Origin: an uncultured Halobacteriovorax sp.
GTDB lineage: Bacteria > Bdellovibrionota > Bacteriovoracia > Bacteriovoracales > Bacteriovoracaceae
Direction: 5' to 3'
NCBI GenBank assembly: GCA_913061265.1
Contig: CAJXVS010000002.1
Coordinates: forward strand, 124,001 to 188,000
Length of the DNA: 64,000 nucleotides
Shown here piece by piece: positions 51,557 to 60,494 of the stretch (its first letter is position 1; every line of letters starts with the position of its first letter). The position numbers and the translations under genes are program-made. The notes under the pieces were generated by a model. The model had not been told where the DNA came from. It ran no database searches and saw only the letters and a program-made list of their open reading frames with translations.

Positions 51557-51597
51557 CAAACCAGTTCTGGTTCGAATCAAACCGGTGCTGTGGTTTG
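51557..51597. repeat. tRNA-arm-like nested inverted repeat between tRNA-Arg and its terminator
   Basis: An outer perfect 7-bp stem (CAAACCA 51557-51563, TGGTTTG 51591-51597) encloses an inner stem (CTGGTT 51567-51572, AACCGG 51580-51585). The 12-nt CTGGTTCGAATC (51567-51578) is identical to the T-arm of the adjacent tRNA, but in inverted orientation. No complete cloverleaf is present, so this may be a tRNA remnant. Confidence 0.55.
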
Positions 51598-51632
51598 AAG
51601 AGTCTTGATTTCTTGTTTTAGGGGGAGTGAAA

Positions 51633-51709
51633 TGGCACAGCCGCCTGGATTCGAACCAGGGACCTTCCGCTTAGAAGGCGGAAGCTCTATCCAGCTGAGC
51701 TACGGCTGC
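51633..51709 (-). tRNA. tRNA-Arg (anticodon UCU)
   Basis: Reading the minus strand from 51709, a full cloverleaf forms: acceptor GCAGCCG pairing with CGGCTGT (one G-U), D-arm GCTC/GAGC, anticodon stem TCCGC/GCGGA with loop CTTCTAA (anticodon TCT), T-arm CCTGG TTCGAAT CCAGG, discriminator G and encoded CCA. It decodes AGA (and AGG), the arginine codons that dominate this A+T-rich window. Confidence 0.97.
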
Positions 51710-51798
51710 ACATTTTCAATTTGGATTACAATCTATCCGTGGCTACTATTGCGTTATTCAACGCAGCAAAGACCAGAATGAATCCTTAGAACCGTGTG

Positions 51799-51827
51799 AA
51801 ATTAAGGCTTTTTTTGAGCTTTGTCAA
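51799..51827 (-). promoter_or_regulatory. Candidate sigma-70 promoter of tRNA-Arg
   Basis: On the minus strand TTGACA (51827-51822), 17 nt, TAATTT (51804-51799). It points at the tRNA with a leader of about 80 nt. A small inverted repeat (TGCGTT-N4-AACGCA) lies in that leader. Confidence 0.5.
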
Positions 51828-51854
51828 TAACTGTGAATCTCTAACAGGGTAAGA

Positions 51855-53237
51855 TTGCAAATCTTTATGTTAGACTTTATTTCAATGGCATTAATATCGA
51901 AAACTTTTAAGAACACGAAGGAAGTATCCAGGCATCTTTGCTCGAGTTTACCGACTTTTTACCATACCTCACGAACATCAACCGTTGTTCCTTACGAGAT
52001 CCTAGAGAAGGCCTTAGGGGCTGAGGATAGGGATGTAGTTGTGGGAGACCTATCCGTTATTAAACCTGAGATGAGTTTGAATGAGGAAGGCTGCCTAGTT
52101 GTTCGTGGAGCGGTGACTTGGAAGGACGCCAAGGAGTTTTGTTTAGCAAATGGGCGTGAAGTGGGAACCTCTCCCACTGAAGAATTGGCCGGAGTCCTCT
52201 CCGGGCTTGCCACTTCCTGCACAGGGGAGCGCGCTTTTGGTTTTGGGACTCTTCGAAACCAAGTTGTGGAGTGTAAGTATCTCGATCATGAAGGTATTGA
52301 GAGAGTATTAAGCCGAGAAAAGGAATTAAAGGATCATCCATTCTTTGAAAATCAGGCCGCTCTTTTGAAAACCTATGAAAAAAGCTTTGAGCAATATTCA
52401 ATATACAAGAATGCTCCGTTCCCTCGCATGCAGGTTGAAACCGATCTCATGATTGGGACAGAAGGGCAGTTAGGGGTTATTACTGAAGCAACTCTTGAGA
52501 CGACGCCAAAAGCAGAGGTGATCTATCTCTTTTTAATGCTCCCAAAATGGGAAGTTGATTACTCTCATCATTTAGAAATCTATCAATCAGTCCAAAACCT
52601 GAGAGATAAGATCTATGCCTGTGAACTTATTGACGAAAACTCCTTATCCTATCTTGAGGAAGAGGATCGTCCTGCCACGGGGAAAGACTTAATCTTTTTA
52701 GAAATTGATTCAATCTACTTCGAGGAGATCTATGAGAGCTTTCTCTCTAAAATTAAACTTCCTGAAGAAGATATCTTTGAGATCGCAGCTAACAAATGTA
52801 GGCAGTTACGAATGAATATTCCTAGGGCCATCTTTGAAGTGAATACTAAGATGGGAGTGACTAAGAAAGGGACTGATGTTCAAGTCTCACCCGAAAGGTT
52901 CAGCGATTTAATGGATTATTATAGAGGCTTCTCTAAGGGTGGCGTTCCTTATAACCTCTTTGGTCATTTTGGTGATGCTCATTTACATTTTAACTTTATG
53001 CCAAAGCCAGAGGAGAATGAGCAATGCCAAGAACTGCTGGAGGGACTCTACAAGGCCGTTAAAGGCTGGAGTGGCTCTCCCTTTGCTGAACATGGCATCG
53101 GAATCATCAAGCAGAAATTTATTGGCGAATACTTCACGGATGGACAATACAAGCTTTTTTCCTTTTTAAAGGGACAGATGGACCCAAAGAATGTTTTATT
53201 TCCGGGGGGATTTATGAACATGGGGAAAAGCAATTGA
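51855..53237 (+). CDS. FAD-binding oxidoreductase (GlcD/VAO family)
   Basis: The 460-aa protein has a FAD_binding_4 N-terminal domain (VRGAVTWKDAKEFC, GTLRNQVVECKYL, TDLMIGTEGQLGVITEATLE) and a C-terminal cap domain ending in the FAD-oxidase pattern (HFGDAHLHFNFMP, then HGIGIIKQKFI and DPKNVLFPGGFMN). The family oxidises hydroxy acids such as glycolate or D-lactate; the substrate cannot be read off. TTG 51855 (AGGG 5 nt upstream) or ATG 51867 may be the start. It overlaps the rsgA start by 4 nt. Confidence 0.82.
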   Translation: MQIFMLDFISMALISKTFKNTKEVSRHLCSSLPTFYHTSRTSTVVPYEILEKALGAEDRDVVVGDLSVIKPEMSLNEEGCLVVRGAVTWKDAKEFCLANGREVGTSPTEELAGVLSGLATSCTGERAFGFGTLRNQVVECKYLDHEGIERVLSREKELKDHPFFENQAALLKTYEKSFEQYSIYKNAPFPRMQVETDLMIGTEGQLGVITEATLETTPKAEVIYLFLMLPKWEVDYSHHLEIYQSVQNLRDKIYACELIDENSLSYLEEEDRPATGKDLIFLEIDSIYFEEIYESFLSKIKLPEEDIFEIAANKCRQLRMNIPRAIFEVNTKMGVTKKGTDVQVSPERFSDLMDYYRGFSKGGVPYNLFGHFGDAHLHFNFMPKPEENEQCQELLEGLYKAVKGWSGSPFAEHGIGIIKQKFIGEYFTDGQYKLFSFLKGQMDPKNVLFPGGFMNMGKSN

Positions 53238-54178
53238 GTAAGGCGCGCGTATACAGGTCATCATCTAGAGAGTTTGAGTGTAAGCTCATCGATACTGGAG
53301 AGATGATCATGGCCACCGCCCTCGGCAACCTTCTTAAAAGAGATAATAATATAGTCGTTGGTGACATCGTTCTTTTAGATGAAGAAGGTGTGATCACTGA
53401 AGTTGAAAAAAGATCTAGTGAGATCTTTCGTTTTCTCCCTAGAACTCAAAAGAAAAAGATAACAGCGGCCAATTGTGATCTTCTTATCATTCTCAATTCC
53501 GTTTCTAAGCCTGACTTTAAAAGAGGCTTCTCTGATCGCTTTTTACTTAGGGCCAGTCAGTGGGGAATTAAGCCGGTGATGATCTTTAATAAGATGGATC
53601 AGTTCACAGATCAATTCGATTTTAAATTTGAAGTAGATAGGCTTAAAGATCTTGGAGTTGAATGTTTTGAGATTTCAGCTAAGTTTCCAGAGACTGAAAA
53701 ACGGTTTATTGAAAATGGGACTGCTGAACTTCAAGAATTTGTTAAGGGAAGAACAGCTATATTTTTAGGTCAGTCCGGAGTTGGAAAGAGTAAGACCATA
53801 AGCTTACTTGCAGGAATGGATATTGAGCTTAAGACCCAAGAAGTTGGTAAAGCCGGTAAAGGATCTCATACCACAACCTGGTCTGAGATCATCGACTGTG
53901 GTGACTTCTCTCTTATAGACAGCCCTGGAATCCGCTCTTTTTCATTAGAAGATTTAATCGAAGATGACCTCTTAGAGCTCTTTCCTGATCTTGAAGAAAG
54001 AGCTGTGAATTGTAAGTTCTCGGACTGTAAACATACTCAAAAAACCAAAGGCTGTGCCTTTTTTAAACCCCACCTAGACCCGGATTCCTACGAAGGTCGA
54101 CTAGTTCACTCAAGATTAGAATCCTATTCTAGAGTGCATGAAGAGATAACCGAGAATCCTGCTTGGTCAAAAAAATAG
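53234..54178 (+). CDS. rsgA: Small ribosomal subunit biogenesis GTPase RsgA
   Basis: The 314-aa protein shows the circularly permuted GTPase order of RsgA: an N-terminal OB fold, G4 (NKMDQ), G1 (GQSGVGKS), G3 (DSPGIRSF), then the zinc-binding CKFSDCKHTQKTKGC region. RsgA helps late 30S maturation in the cytoplasm. The TTG start overlaps the FAD oxidase stop. Its stop codon lies inside a terminator hairpin. Confidence 0.92.
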   Translation: MSKARVYRSSSREFECKLIDTGEMIMATALGNLLKRDNNIVVGDIVLLDEEGVITEVEKRSSEIFRFLPRTQKKKITAANCDLLIILNSVSKPDFKRGFSDRFLLRASQWGIKPVMIFNKMDQFTDQFDFKFEVDRLKDLGVECFEISAKFPETEKRFIENGTAELQEFVKGRTAIFLGQSGVGKSKTISLLAGMDIELKTQEVGKAGKGSHTTTWSEIIDCGDFSLIDSPGIRSFSLEDLIEDDLLELFPDLEERAVNCKFSDCKHTQKTKGCAFFKPHLDPDSYEGRLVHSRLESYSRVHEEITENPAWSKK

Positions 54179-54198
54179 CTAATTAGCTGTTTTTTTTA
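54169..54198 (+). terminator. Rho-independent terminator overlapping the rsgA stop
   Basis: An A run, TAGCT, AATT loop, AGCTG and a T run (54169-54198) form a stem through A-T pairs and AGCT/AGCT with an eight-T tail. The rsgA stop TAG (54176-54178) is inside the left arm. Confidence 0.65.
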
Positions 54199-54218
54199 AC
54201 TACGAACCTTTTACCCTC

Positions 54219-54245
54219 TTTAGTTCAACCTACATTTTCCGATAC
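54219..54245 (+). promoter_or_regulatory. Candidate sigma-28 (FliA-type) promoter of the PilZ gene
   Basis: TTTAGTTC (54219-54226), 11 nt, TCCGATAC (54238-54245) resembles TAAAGTTT-N11-GCCGATAA with 5 of 8 and 6 of 8 matches. It lies about 30 nt before the PilZ start, whose ribosome site is TAGGAG. Flagellar-sigma control would suit a motility-linked c-di-GMP effector. Confidence 0.4.
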
Positions 54246-54275
54246 GCTTGTAGAACAAAAGTCGTAGGAGACATC

Positions 54276-54737
54276 ATGACGGAAAAAGTATTAGATTTTA
54301 ACTCCAAGAGAATCGAAAATATTGAAGAAAAGAGAAGAACCTTTGAACGTGTTCTTTTTCAAAACTTCCTTGGCTGCTATACAGTTATCCAACAAGAAGG
54401 CGTGATCTATCCTGTCGAGCTTGTTGATATTTCTTCTGATGGTTGCCTCTTTCAAGTTCCGTGGGATGTTAAAAGTGGAAAGAAGTTTGAACAAGGAACT
54501 GAAGTCACTCTAAGATTCTATTTTACTAATAGCACTTATATTCCCGTCATAGTGGAATCGAAATATGGTAAAGAATATGTCGATAATACAGGCGAAACCT
54601 ATATGCGTTATGGCTGTGAGTTCGATACTTCTTATCCAACATTTGAGGCCTTAAAACCCTTTATCGAGTTTATGTATAAGTTTGCAGAGCATTCTGCCAC
54701 GGATAAAGGCGATACTAAGATCTATAACCTAAGATAA
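54276..54737 (+). CDS. PilZ-domain c-di-GMP-binding protein
   Basis: The 153-aa protein carries both PilZ signatures: R21-x3-R25 (RTFER) and D51-x-S53-x2-G56 (DISSDG), spaced as expected for c-di-GMP binding. The rest is a single beta barrel with a C-terminal helix. It has no output domain, so it would work by binding a partner. It stands between terminated rsgA and a Rossmann-fold gene, with its own possible sigma-28 promoter. Together with PelD it is the second c-di-GMP receptor candidate in the window. Confidence 0.82.
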   Translation: MTEKVLDFNSKRIENIEEKRRTFERVLFQNFLGCYTVIQQEGVIYPVELVDISSDGCLFQVPWDVKSGKKFEQGTEVTLRFYFTNSTYIPVIVESKYGKEYVDNTGETYMRYGCEFDTSYPTFEALKPFIEFMYKFAEHSATDKGDTKIYNLR

Positions 54738-54792
54738 CGCTTAGCACGATCCTCTTTTAAAAGTCTATTAGGCCGTGGTATGTTCGGCCCCT

Positions 54793-55920
54793 ATGAAAGT
54801 TGCTGTTTTAGGCGGTGGAGCTCTTGCTATGGAAATGGCCAGGGCCCTTAATGAATTAGAGGCCGCTGTTACATTATTTAGTGATTCAGACGAGCTTAAG
54901 GGAATCGTTCCCATTAAGAGCGCAAAAGTTCTAAGAGTTACCAAAAGGTTCTTAGGACCAGAAGACGTTCTTGAAAACAGATCACGTCTTGCTGATCTCT
55001 TTAGAGTAACTTATCAAATTGACCCCAAAAAATTGATTGAATCTCAGCAGGAAGATAATCCTGAACTCTATAAACAATTTGATGAGCAGATGATGAAGTC
55101 TCTTGGAAAAGAGTTAGAGTCCTTTGAAGACTTTGACCTCGTTGTTGATGCATCAGAGAACAAGATCCCTCTCATGCTAGGGCCAGGTGGTAGCCCCGCT
55201 TTGAATGAACTTTCATTAAAAGACGAAGGCCCTCTTTTTTATGGTGAGGATTGTTTTGAGTTCTTAAAAAATAAACCGGCAAAGCCTCACCTTGTTTTAA
55301 ATGGGGAAGGGGATGATATGGCGCGGGCTCTTCTAAACTTGAAAGAGTGGACGAAGGAGAGTGGAAACGAGTTGACGCTTGTAACTGATAGAGATCTTCC
55401 CTTTGAAGGTCTCAGTAAAGAGTTATCAATTGAGATAGATACCTTTATTAAAGAAGAAGAGACAAACTTTACTTTAAAGATGGAAGCCTATCGGGATGAA
55501 GTCTTTAAGTGGCGTGAGTTAGAAGATTATATGAAATCTAAGATTCCTATGCCTACAGAACCAAAGCCTCCTTTTGAGATACTGTTAAAATCCTATATTA
55601 CTTCTATTGATAAGCTTATTGATAATGAGGGTTGGTACCTAACAGTAGAATCTCCTGATTTTAAAATAGGGGATGCAAAGGTAGAACTTAAAACGCTAAA
55701 GGCCGATAATATTTTAGTGCTTAAAGGCTATAAAAGAGACTTAAGTCTTTGTGAGCATCTTCAAACCGAATACAACAAGAAAAAGAACAACTCTTTAGAC
55801 CCAAATGGTTTTCATTCAGAACCTGGTTTTTACACTTTATGTGCCGAGAACTTAGAGGATGGAAAGCTAAAGGTTAAAGAGATCATCAGCAATATGCTTA
55901 GTTTTTTTAGTAGGGTATAA
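54793..55920 (+). CDS. Rossmann-fold protein of unknown function
   Basis: From ATG 54793 the protein has 375 residues. It opens with a dinucleotide-binding motif (VAVLGGGALAMEMARALNEL), and FDLVVDASENKIPLMLGPGG and HLVLNGEGDDMARALLNL follow. The last 130 residues are helix-strand with no recognised motif. A flavoprotein or NAD(P)-dependent dehydrogenase relative is likely, but I cannot name it. GTG 54775 is an alternative start without a better ribosome site. A lipoprotein gene follows 2 nt later. Confidence 0.6.
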   Translation: MKVAVLGGGALAMEMARALNELEAAVTLFSDSDELKGIVPIKSAKVLRVTKRFLGPEDVLENRSRLADLFRVTYQIDPKKLIESQQEDNPELYKQFDEQMMKSLGKELESFEDFDLVVDASENKIPLMLGPGGSPALNELSLKDEGPLFYGEDCFEFLKNKPAKPHLVLNGEGDDMARALLNLKEWTKESGNELTLVTDRDLPFEGLSKELSIEIDTFIKEEETNFTLKMEAYRDEVFKWRELEDYMKSKIPMPTEPKPPFEILLKSYITSIDKLIDNEGWYLTVESPDFKIGDAKVELKTLKADNILVLKGYKRDLSLCEHLQTEYNKKKNNSLDPNGFHSEPGFYTLCAENLEDGKLKVKEIISNMLSFFSRV

Positions 55921-55922
55921 TA

Positions 55923-56681
55923 TTGAAATTTTTATTATTGGGACTTCTTTTTTTAACAGGCTGTGGCACGACTGGTGCTGATAAGCAGATGAAGAGAAGA
56001 AACTTAGAAGAATATTTTTCTGGATCTGGTGTCGTAAAGTACTTCCTCTCAGACCTTCCAAACTGGGCGAACTTTTCACAAACAGCTTCATGTCAAAGGA
56101 CTATCTCTCCGCGCTACTTAAATATAAATACCCTGATAAGCAGCTATAGCTATAAATACGAAGAGGCTATTCAGCTTCAGTATATGTACAACGTGGAAAT
56201 GAATAAGCTGAAGAAAAGAACGGAGTCTGAATATCTTCCTTTTAGCGATGAAGAAAAACTCTTCTTTACCCTTAGCGATAAGATTCAAGCAGATATCAGA
56301 ACCTTTAGAGCGCCCAAATTTAAGCAGGTTAATCTTATTTGGATTGATCCACTGTTAAAGAATAAGAAAGGGTATGAAAAACTAATAGGTCTTTTAAATG
56401 GATCTGCAATGGAGAAGGGACATCCTGTTCTAATATCATTATGCATGAATCACTTTGAGTTTGAAGCCTACTTAAGTAAAAGAGGACTTCTCAATAGAAA
56501 TATTAGATATATCCCATATGAAATGTTCTCTTCTTATTCAGTAAAAGGAGAGCGGGAGCCAATATTTCAGTTACATATAAATGAGTTTTTTAAGAATGAC
56601 CAAAAAATATTTTTATATATCCCTAAGGGTTCGAACAATCCAAGCGAATTTGTGGGCAAGTTTAAATTACAACGATTTTAA
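55923..56681 (+). CDS. Lipoprotein of unknown function
   Basis: The 252-aa precursor starts at TTG 55923, directly after the Rossmann gene, and has a lipoprotein signal ([14 protein letters not shown], lipobox LTGC). The mature part is helical with a central [18 protein letters not shown] segment and a [20 protein letters not shown] segment, then strands. No family is recognised. It is followed 14 nt later by the cyclophilin gene. Confidence 0.6.
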   Translation: MKFLLLGLLFLTGCGTTGADKQMKRRNLEEYFSGSGVVKYFLSDLPNWANFSQTASCQRTISPRYLNINTLISSYSYKYEEAIQLQYMYNVEMNKLKKRTESEYLPFSDEEKLFFTLSDKIQADIRTFRAPKFKQVNLIWIDPLLKNKKGYEKLIGLLNGSAMEKGHPVLISLCMNHFEFEAYLSKRGLLNRNIRYIPYEMFSSYSVKGEREPIFQLHINEFFKNDQKIFLYIPKGSNNPSEFVGKFKLQRF

Positions 56682-56695
56682 TTATAGGAGTTCAA

Positions 56696-57232
56696 ATGTT
56701 TGGAAAAAATGAAATTAAAAAGAATGATCACAAAGAAGATATCGATAGAGCAAAGGCCGTTTTTAATACGACTCTAGGTAACTTTACTATTGAGCTTTAT
56801 GCTAAAGAATGTCCTGAGACTGTATGGAACTTTATCAATCTTGCTGAAGGTCGCCAAGAAACAGAGAAAGAAGGAAATTTCTATGATGGGCTTATCTTTC
56901 ATAGAATCATCGAAGGATTCATGATCCAAGGTGGTTGTCCTGCTGGCTCTGGAACAGGTGGACCAGGTTATCGCTTCGAAGACGAATGTAAAGCTGAACT
57001 CTCTCACGATGTTGAAGGTGTTTTATCAATGGCGAACGCTGGACCAGGAACAAATGGTTCACAGTTCTTCATTACACTAGCGCCAACTCCACATTTAAAC
57101 GGTCGTCATACTGTTTTTGGTAAAGTTGTTGAAGGTATGGATATAGTTAGAGCTATCGGAACTGCAGCGACAGGACCTATGGATAGACCTACTGAAGAGA
57201 TCAGAATCGAAAAAGTAGAGATTCAAAGATAA
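56696..57232 (+). CDS. Cyclophilin-type peptidyl-prolyl isomerase
   Basis: The 178-aa protein has the cyclophilin core: [13 protein letters not shown] with the catalytic Arg, [34 protein letters not shown] and a typical VEIQR end. It lacks a signal peptide, so it should act in the cytoplasm like PpiB. AGGAG precedes the ATG. It ends 1 nt before the end of the convergent PIG-L gene. Confidence 0.9.
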   Translation: MFGKNEIKKNDHKEDIDRAKAVFNTTLGNFTIELYAKECPETVWNFINLAEGRQETEKEGNFYDGLIFHRIIEGFMIQGGCPAGSGTGGPGYRFEDECKAELSHDVEGVLSMANAGPGTNGSQFFITLAPTPHLNGRHTVFGKVVEGMDIVRAIGTAATGPMDRPTEEIRIEKVEIQR

Positions 57233-57910
57233 TTAAAAGGCCCTCTCAAAGATCGATGATCTAAAGAGTGAGAGGTGATCTTTGAAAGCCTTATAGTTGA
57301 CGAGCCCTTTTGGTTCGTCGACTTCTTGGCTTAATAAGTATTGAGCTAACTTTTCAACTTCATCGAGAGAGCTTTGAGTAAAGAGTTCCTCTGAAGGGAA
57401 GTGAATAAAACGGCTAAAGCGCATGAGTTCCTGATTATATACTTTCGCTAAAATTTCTAATTTCCTATTATACTGAGCCTCGGTAAGTACTTCTCTTTTT
57501 GTAGCAAAGCAATTGATGGCCGGATGCCAGATTGGGGTGCCTTCAAAGAATTTATGAACTGCAAACGATGTTTGAATATGATGAGGATGCCCATACTCCC
57601 CAAGCGGGCCGTGAGTATAGATAGCATCGACTTCAGGTAGAGAGGCGAAAAACTTTTTTAACTTTCTTTGGTCTAGGTTTTGATCATAAGTATCTTCAAA
57701 AGAAGCTTTGATGACCGATTGAACACCTAAAAGGTCACAGGCCTCTTCTAGTTCGGCCATTCTTTCATCCCCGCGTCCATCAGCATTTCCATCTGTTAAA
57801 CAGACAACTGTCCATTCTTCATTTGGGCGCGAAAGGATAGTTCCTCCAAAAAAGAGAGTTTCATCGTCGGGGTGGGCAGTAATGACCATATTTCGTAGTT
57901 GATTTGCCAT
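57233..57910 (-). CDS. PIG-L/LmbE-family deacetylase
   Basis: The 225-aa protein has the zinc-binding AHPDDE motif (residues 12-17) and a later EYGHPHH motif, both diagnostic of the PIG-L (LmbE) family of GlcNAc de-N-acetylases. Substrates include GlcNAc-containing lipids, thiols and antibiotics. It is divergent from a NagB-like protein with only 29 nt between starts, and since both families act on amino sugars, a shared pathway is plausible (inference). Confidence 0.86.
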   Translation of the reverse strand: MANQLRNMVITAHPDDETLFFGGTILSRPNEEWTVVCLTDGNADGRGDERMAELEEACDLLGVQSVIKASFEDTYDQNLDQRKLKKFFASLPEVDAIYTHGPLGEYGHPHHIQTSFAVHKFFEGTPIWHPAINCFATKREVLTEAQYNRKLEILAKVYNQELMRFSRFIHFPSEELFTQSSLDEVEKLAQYLLSQEVDEPKGLVNYKAFKDHLSLFRSSIFERAF

Positions 57911-57939
57911 GAATATATCTTCTCGCTTAACCTAGAATT

Positions 57940-58629
57940 ATGAAAGTTTTAATTGGATTAAATAGTACATTTGTTGATCAAATGACTCAAACATGGATGC
58001 ACCGAGAATTTGAAAATGGTGTAAGAGATTTCTTTATCCCAGCTGGAGGTACTCCAGAAGGTCTTTATTCTCTGTGGAGAAAAGAAAAGCCTGATTGGAT
58101 AGATAAGACCTTTCTTTTTCAAGTCGATGACATTGTAGACGGTCCTCAAAAAAATAAGTTCTATGACTTTTTTCAAAAGCACCTAGGTGATTATCGCCAA
58201 AGGCTACAAAGAATTGGCGAAACAAAAGCTCCTACAAAGTTCTCTACTATTCTAGGTCTTGGGCTAAATGGACATGTCGCTTTTCATGAACCTAACCTAG
58301 ATGAAAACTTTAGTTTTGGAGAAGTTGAGCTAACAGAGATTACTAAGAAGTACCTAGGCCTTCGAGAAGATTCTGTTAAAGGAATTACTTATGGGGTTGG
58401 AACTTTTTTAAAGTCAGAGTCTATCTTACTTATGGTAAAAGGGACTCATAAGGCTGATATTTTAAACCGCTTTTTGCGAGATGATCCTAGTTGTCCGGCC
58501 ATTGCTCTAAAGAAGAACGCAAATTTAACTTTAGTTGTTGATGAGGAACTGTGGAAACTTGTTGATGAAGATTTAAAAAAAAATTCGATTAAGAAAGTGA
58601 GAGACTCTCATATAAATTTCTTCGTATAG
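57940..58629 (+). CDS. NagB-like (glucosamine-6-phosphate deaminase family) protein, altered active site
   Basis: The 229-aa protein follows NagB through its length: FFIPAGGTPEGLY (phosphate loop), FQVDDIVDGPQ (matching the NagB Asp72 region), LGLGLNGHVAFHEP and ITYGVGTFLKSESILLMVKGTHKADIL. In E. coli NagB the third motif has Asp141-x-His143; here the Asp is Asn (Asn110) while His112 and Glu117 remain. It is shorter than NagB (266 aa). It may be a deaminase with altered chemistry or a sugar-phosphate-binding relative. It is divergent from the PIG-L gene. Confidence 0.75.
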   Translation: MKVLIGLNSTFVDQMTQTWMHREFENGVRDFFIPAGGTPEGLYSLWRKEKPDWIDKTFLFQVDDIVDGPQKNKFYDFFQKHLGDYRQRLQRIGETKAPTKFSTILGLGLNGHVAFHEPNLDENFSFGEVELTEITKKYLGLREDSVKGITYGVGTFLKSESILLMVKGTHKADILNRFLRDDPSCPAIALKKNANLTLVVDEELWKLVDEDLKKNSIKKVRDSHINFFV

Positions 58630-58633
58630 AGAG

Positions 58634-60376
58634 TTACTCTGTCTCTATACGATTTACCATCAATTGAATATATTCGTTGCCTCGGTAGCGGTTAATCCCT
58701 AGCTGACAATATACATATAGCTCTTCATCCATTTGAGAAGCTGAAAATAAATCATCTGGAGACTTTACGCCAAACTTATCAACATAATTAAAACTAATTC
58801 CTTTATAAAAAGAATCGTTATAAGAAAAATTCCATCTAACATGAAGTTCTTTTAGAATATCAAAAGAAGCTAGCTTTAAACCTTTGACCCTAAAGAGTGG
58901 CTTTTGATTACCCATTCCAAAAGGCTCTAACATTTCGAGTTCTTTGAGGAGCCTTGGGTTTATCTCATTCGGAAGGATTTCAAGGTCGTAATAGTCTTGA
59001 ACAGTTCTCTCGATACTCGGAACCGTTTTTAAATTATCTGTGAGGGCCTGTCTCAACTGAGCGAGATTCTCTTTAGGCATTGAAAGCCCTGCTGCAGCCT
59101 TATGACCACCAAACTTAATAAAGAGGTGTTCTTGAGCCTTGAGAAGGCTAAAAAGATCTAGCTCTCCTGCACTTCTAGCAGAGGCCTTAATGATCCCTTC
59201 TTGTTCTGAATCAGTAAAAACTATGGCTGGAGCCTTATAAGTTTCAACTAGACGAGAGGCCACAATACCAATCACACCTTCATGCCATTCTTTATCATAG
59301 ACCATGGTGAGAAGATGCTCTTCACCATCCATTGTTTGAAGCACTTGTTCAGAGGCACTTTTAAAAACCTCAGAAGTGATGATCTTTCTTTCTCTATTTG
59401 ATATCTCTAAGTGTGAGTAGCACTCATGTGCGCGGTCATTATCTTTTGCAATAAGACACTCTAAGGCCATCTCAGGATGATCGAGTCTTCCCTTTGAATT
59501 AATTAAGGGACCAATATTAAACCCAAGTTTTTCACTAGGAACAAACTTGGCGAGTCTTTCTTCATTCGTGAAGAACTTTCTTATTCCAGGATACTTTGTC
59601 TCGTGCATTTGCTTTAGGCCATGACGGACAAGCTTTAAATTAAGGGGTGTTAAGTTCGCCATGTCACAAACTGTTCCTACGGCCACCCATTGAAGTAGAG
59701 GATAGAGGCTTGGAACCTTTTCACCCTTTGCTTCTAGAATTTTCTTGATCTCCCAGCAAATGGCAAAAGCTACACCAACTCCAGCTAAGACTGTTAGTTT
59801 TGAGTCTTCAGGTTCATCTCTTCTATTTGGATTAACAATGGCATAGGCATCAGGCATTGATTCACGAGCATCTTTATGATGATCAGTAATAATTAAATCT
59901 AAGCCTCTTAGCTTTGCATACTCTGCGGCTTCATTATTTGAAATTCCACAATCAACAGTAACAAGAACTTCAATACCCATTTCCTGGGCCTTATCAATTG
60001 AACTTGGGTGTAGACCATAGCCTTCCACAAAGCGGCTTGGTTGAATGAGGCTTACTGTAGTATCAAGCATTTCAAAGAAGTGATGAAAGAGAGCACAACT
60101 TGTAGTTCCATCTACGTCGTAGTCACCATAGATTCCAATCTTCTCACCATTAACGATGGCCTTGATGATTCGCTCAGAAGCTTTAGTCGTGTCTAACATG
60201 GAAGTGATATCTGGCATCTCAAGTAAATCCCAGCTAAGGAATTCCCGGATAGCCTCTTCATCAAGCCCTCTTGATTCGAGGAGCCTTGTGATGACAGGGT
60301 GTAAGTTTAAAGATTTCTTTGGGCCGTTATCAATTGTTTTTGTAGCGACCGATTCTTGTGTGTGTACTTCGCTCAT
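58634..60376 (-). CDS. recJ: Single-stranded-DNA exonuclease RecJ
   Basis: The 580-aa protein has the DHH-family motifs GIYGDYDVDGTTSC, VTVDCGISN and ITDHHKDARE, then NPNRRDEP, and the DHHA1 region with FGGHKAAAGLSM. RecJ degrades 5'-ended single strands during recombination and mismatch repair and usually has this length. The start is ATG 60376. It is adjacent to and convergent with the NagB-like gene (5-nt gap) and divergent from apt. Confidence 0.93.
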   Translation of the reverse strand: MSEVHTQESVATKTIDNGPKKSLNLHPVITRLLESRGLDEEAIREFLSWDLLEMPDITSMLDTTKASERIIKAIVNGEKIGIYGDYDVDGTTSCALFHHFFEMLDTTVSLIQPSRFVEGYGLHPSSIDKAQEMGIEVLVTVDCGISNNEAAEYAKLRGLDLIITDHHKDARESMPDAYAIVNPNRRDEPEDSKLTVLAGVGVAFAICWEIKKILEAKGEKVPSLYPLLQWVAVGTVCDMANLTPLNLKLVRHGLKQMHETKYPGIRKFFTNEERLAKFVPSEKLGFNIGPLINSKGRLDHPEMALECLIAKDNDRAHECYSHLEISNRERKIITSEVFKSASEQVLQTMDGEEHLLTMVYDKEWHEGVIGIVASRLVETYKAPAIVFTDSEQEGIIKASARSAGELDLFSLLKAQEHLFIKFGGHKAAAGLSMPKENLAQLRQALTDNLKTVPSIERTVQDYYDLEILPNEINPRLLKELEMLEPFGMGNQKPLFRVKGLKLASFDILKELHVRWNFSYNDSFYKGISFNYVDKFGVKSPDDLFSASQMDEELYVYCQLGINRYRGNEYIQLMVNRIETE

Positions 60377-60494
60377 AGAAAAACACTACCATGATCGTCT
60401 TAAAATGCCTTAGGATGCTGCGATGCTTAAAGAGTGGTAATTGAAGATGTATCGTAATTTCAATAGAGTGTAAGAGAATTAAATCGGAGAAAAT

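Noticed and set aside
51281-51621. Overlapping open frames between the small secreted protein and tRNA-Arg
   Set aside because: Codon use and composition are unlike neighbours, no ribosome site is visible, and the region contains a terminator and inverted repeats.
51855-53237. Antisense frames (51992-52401) inside the FAD oxidase gene
   Set aside because: The FAD oxidase is continuous and has the expected motifs in order; the antisense frames lack start signals.
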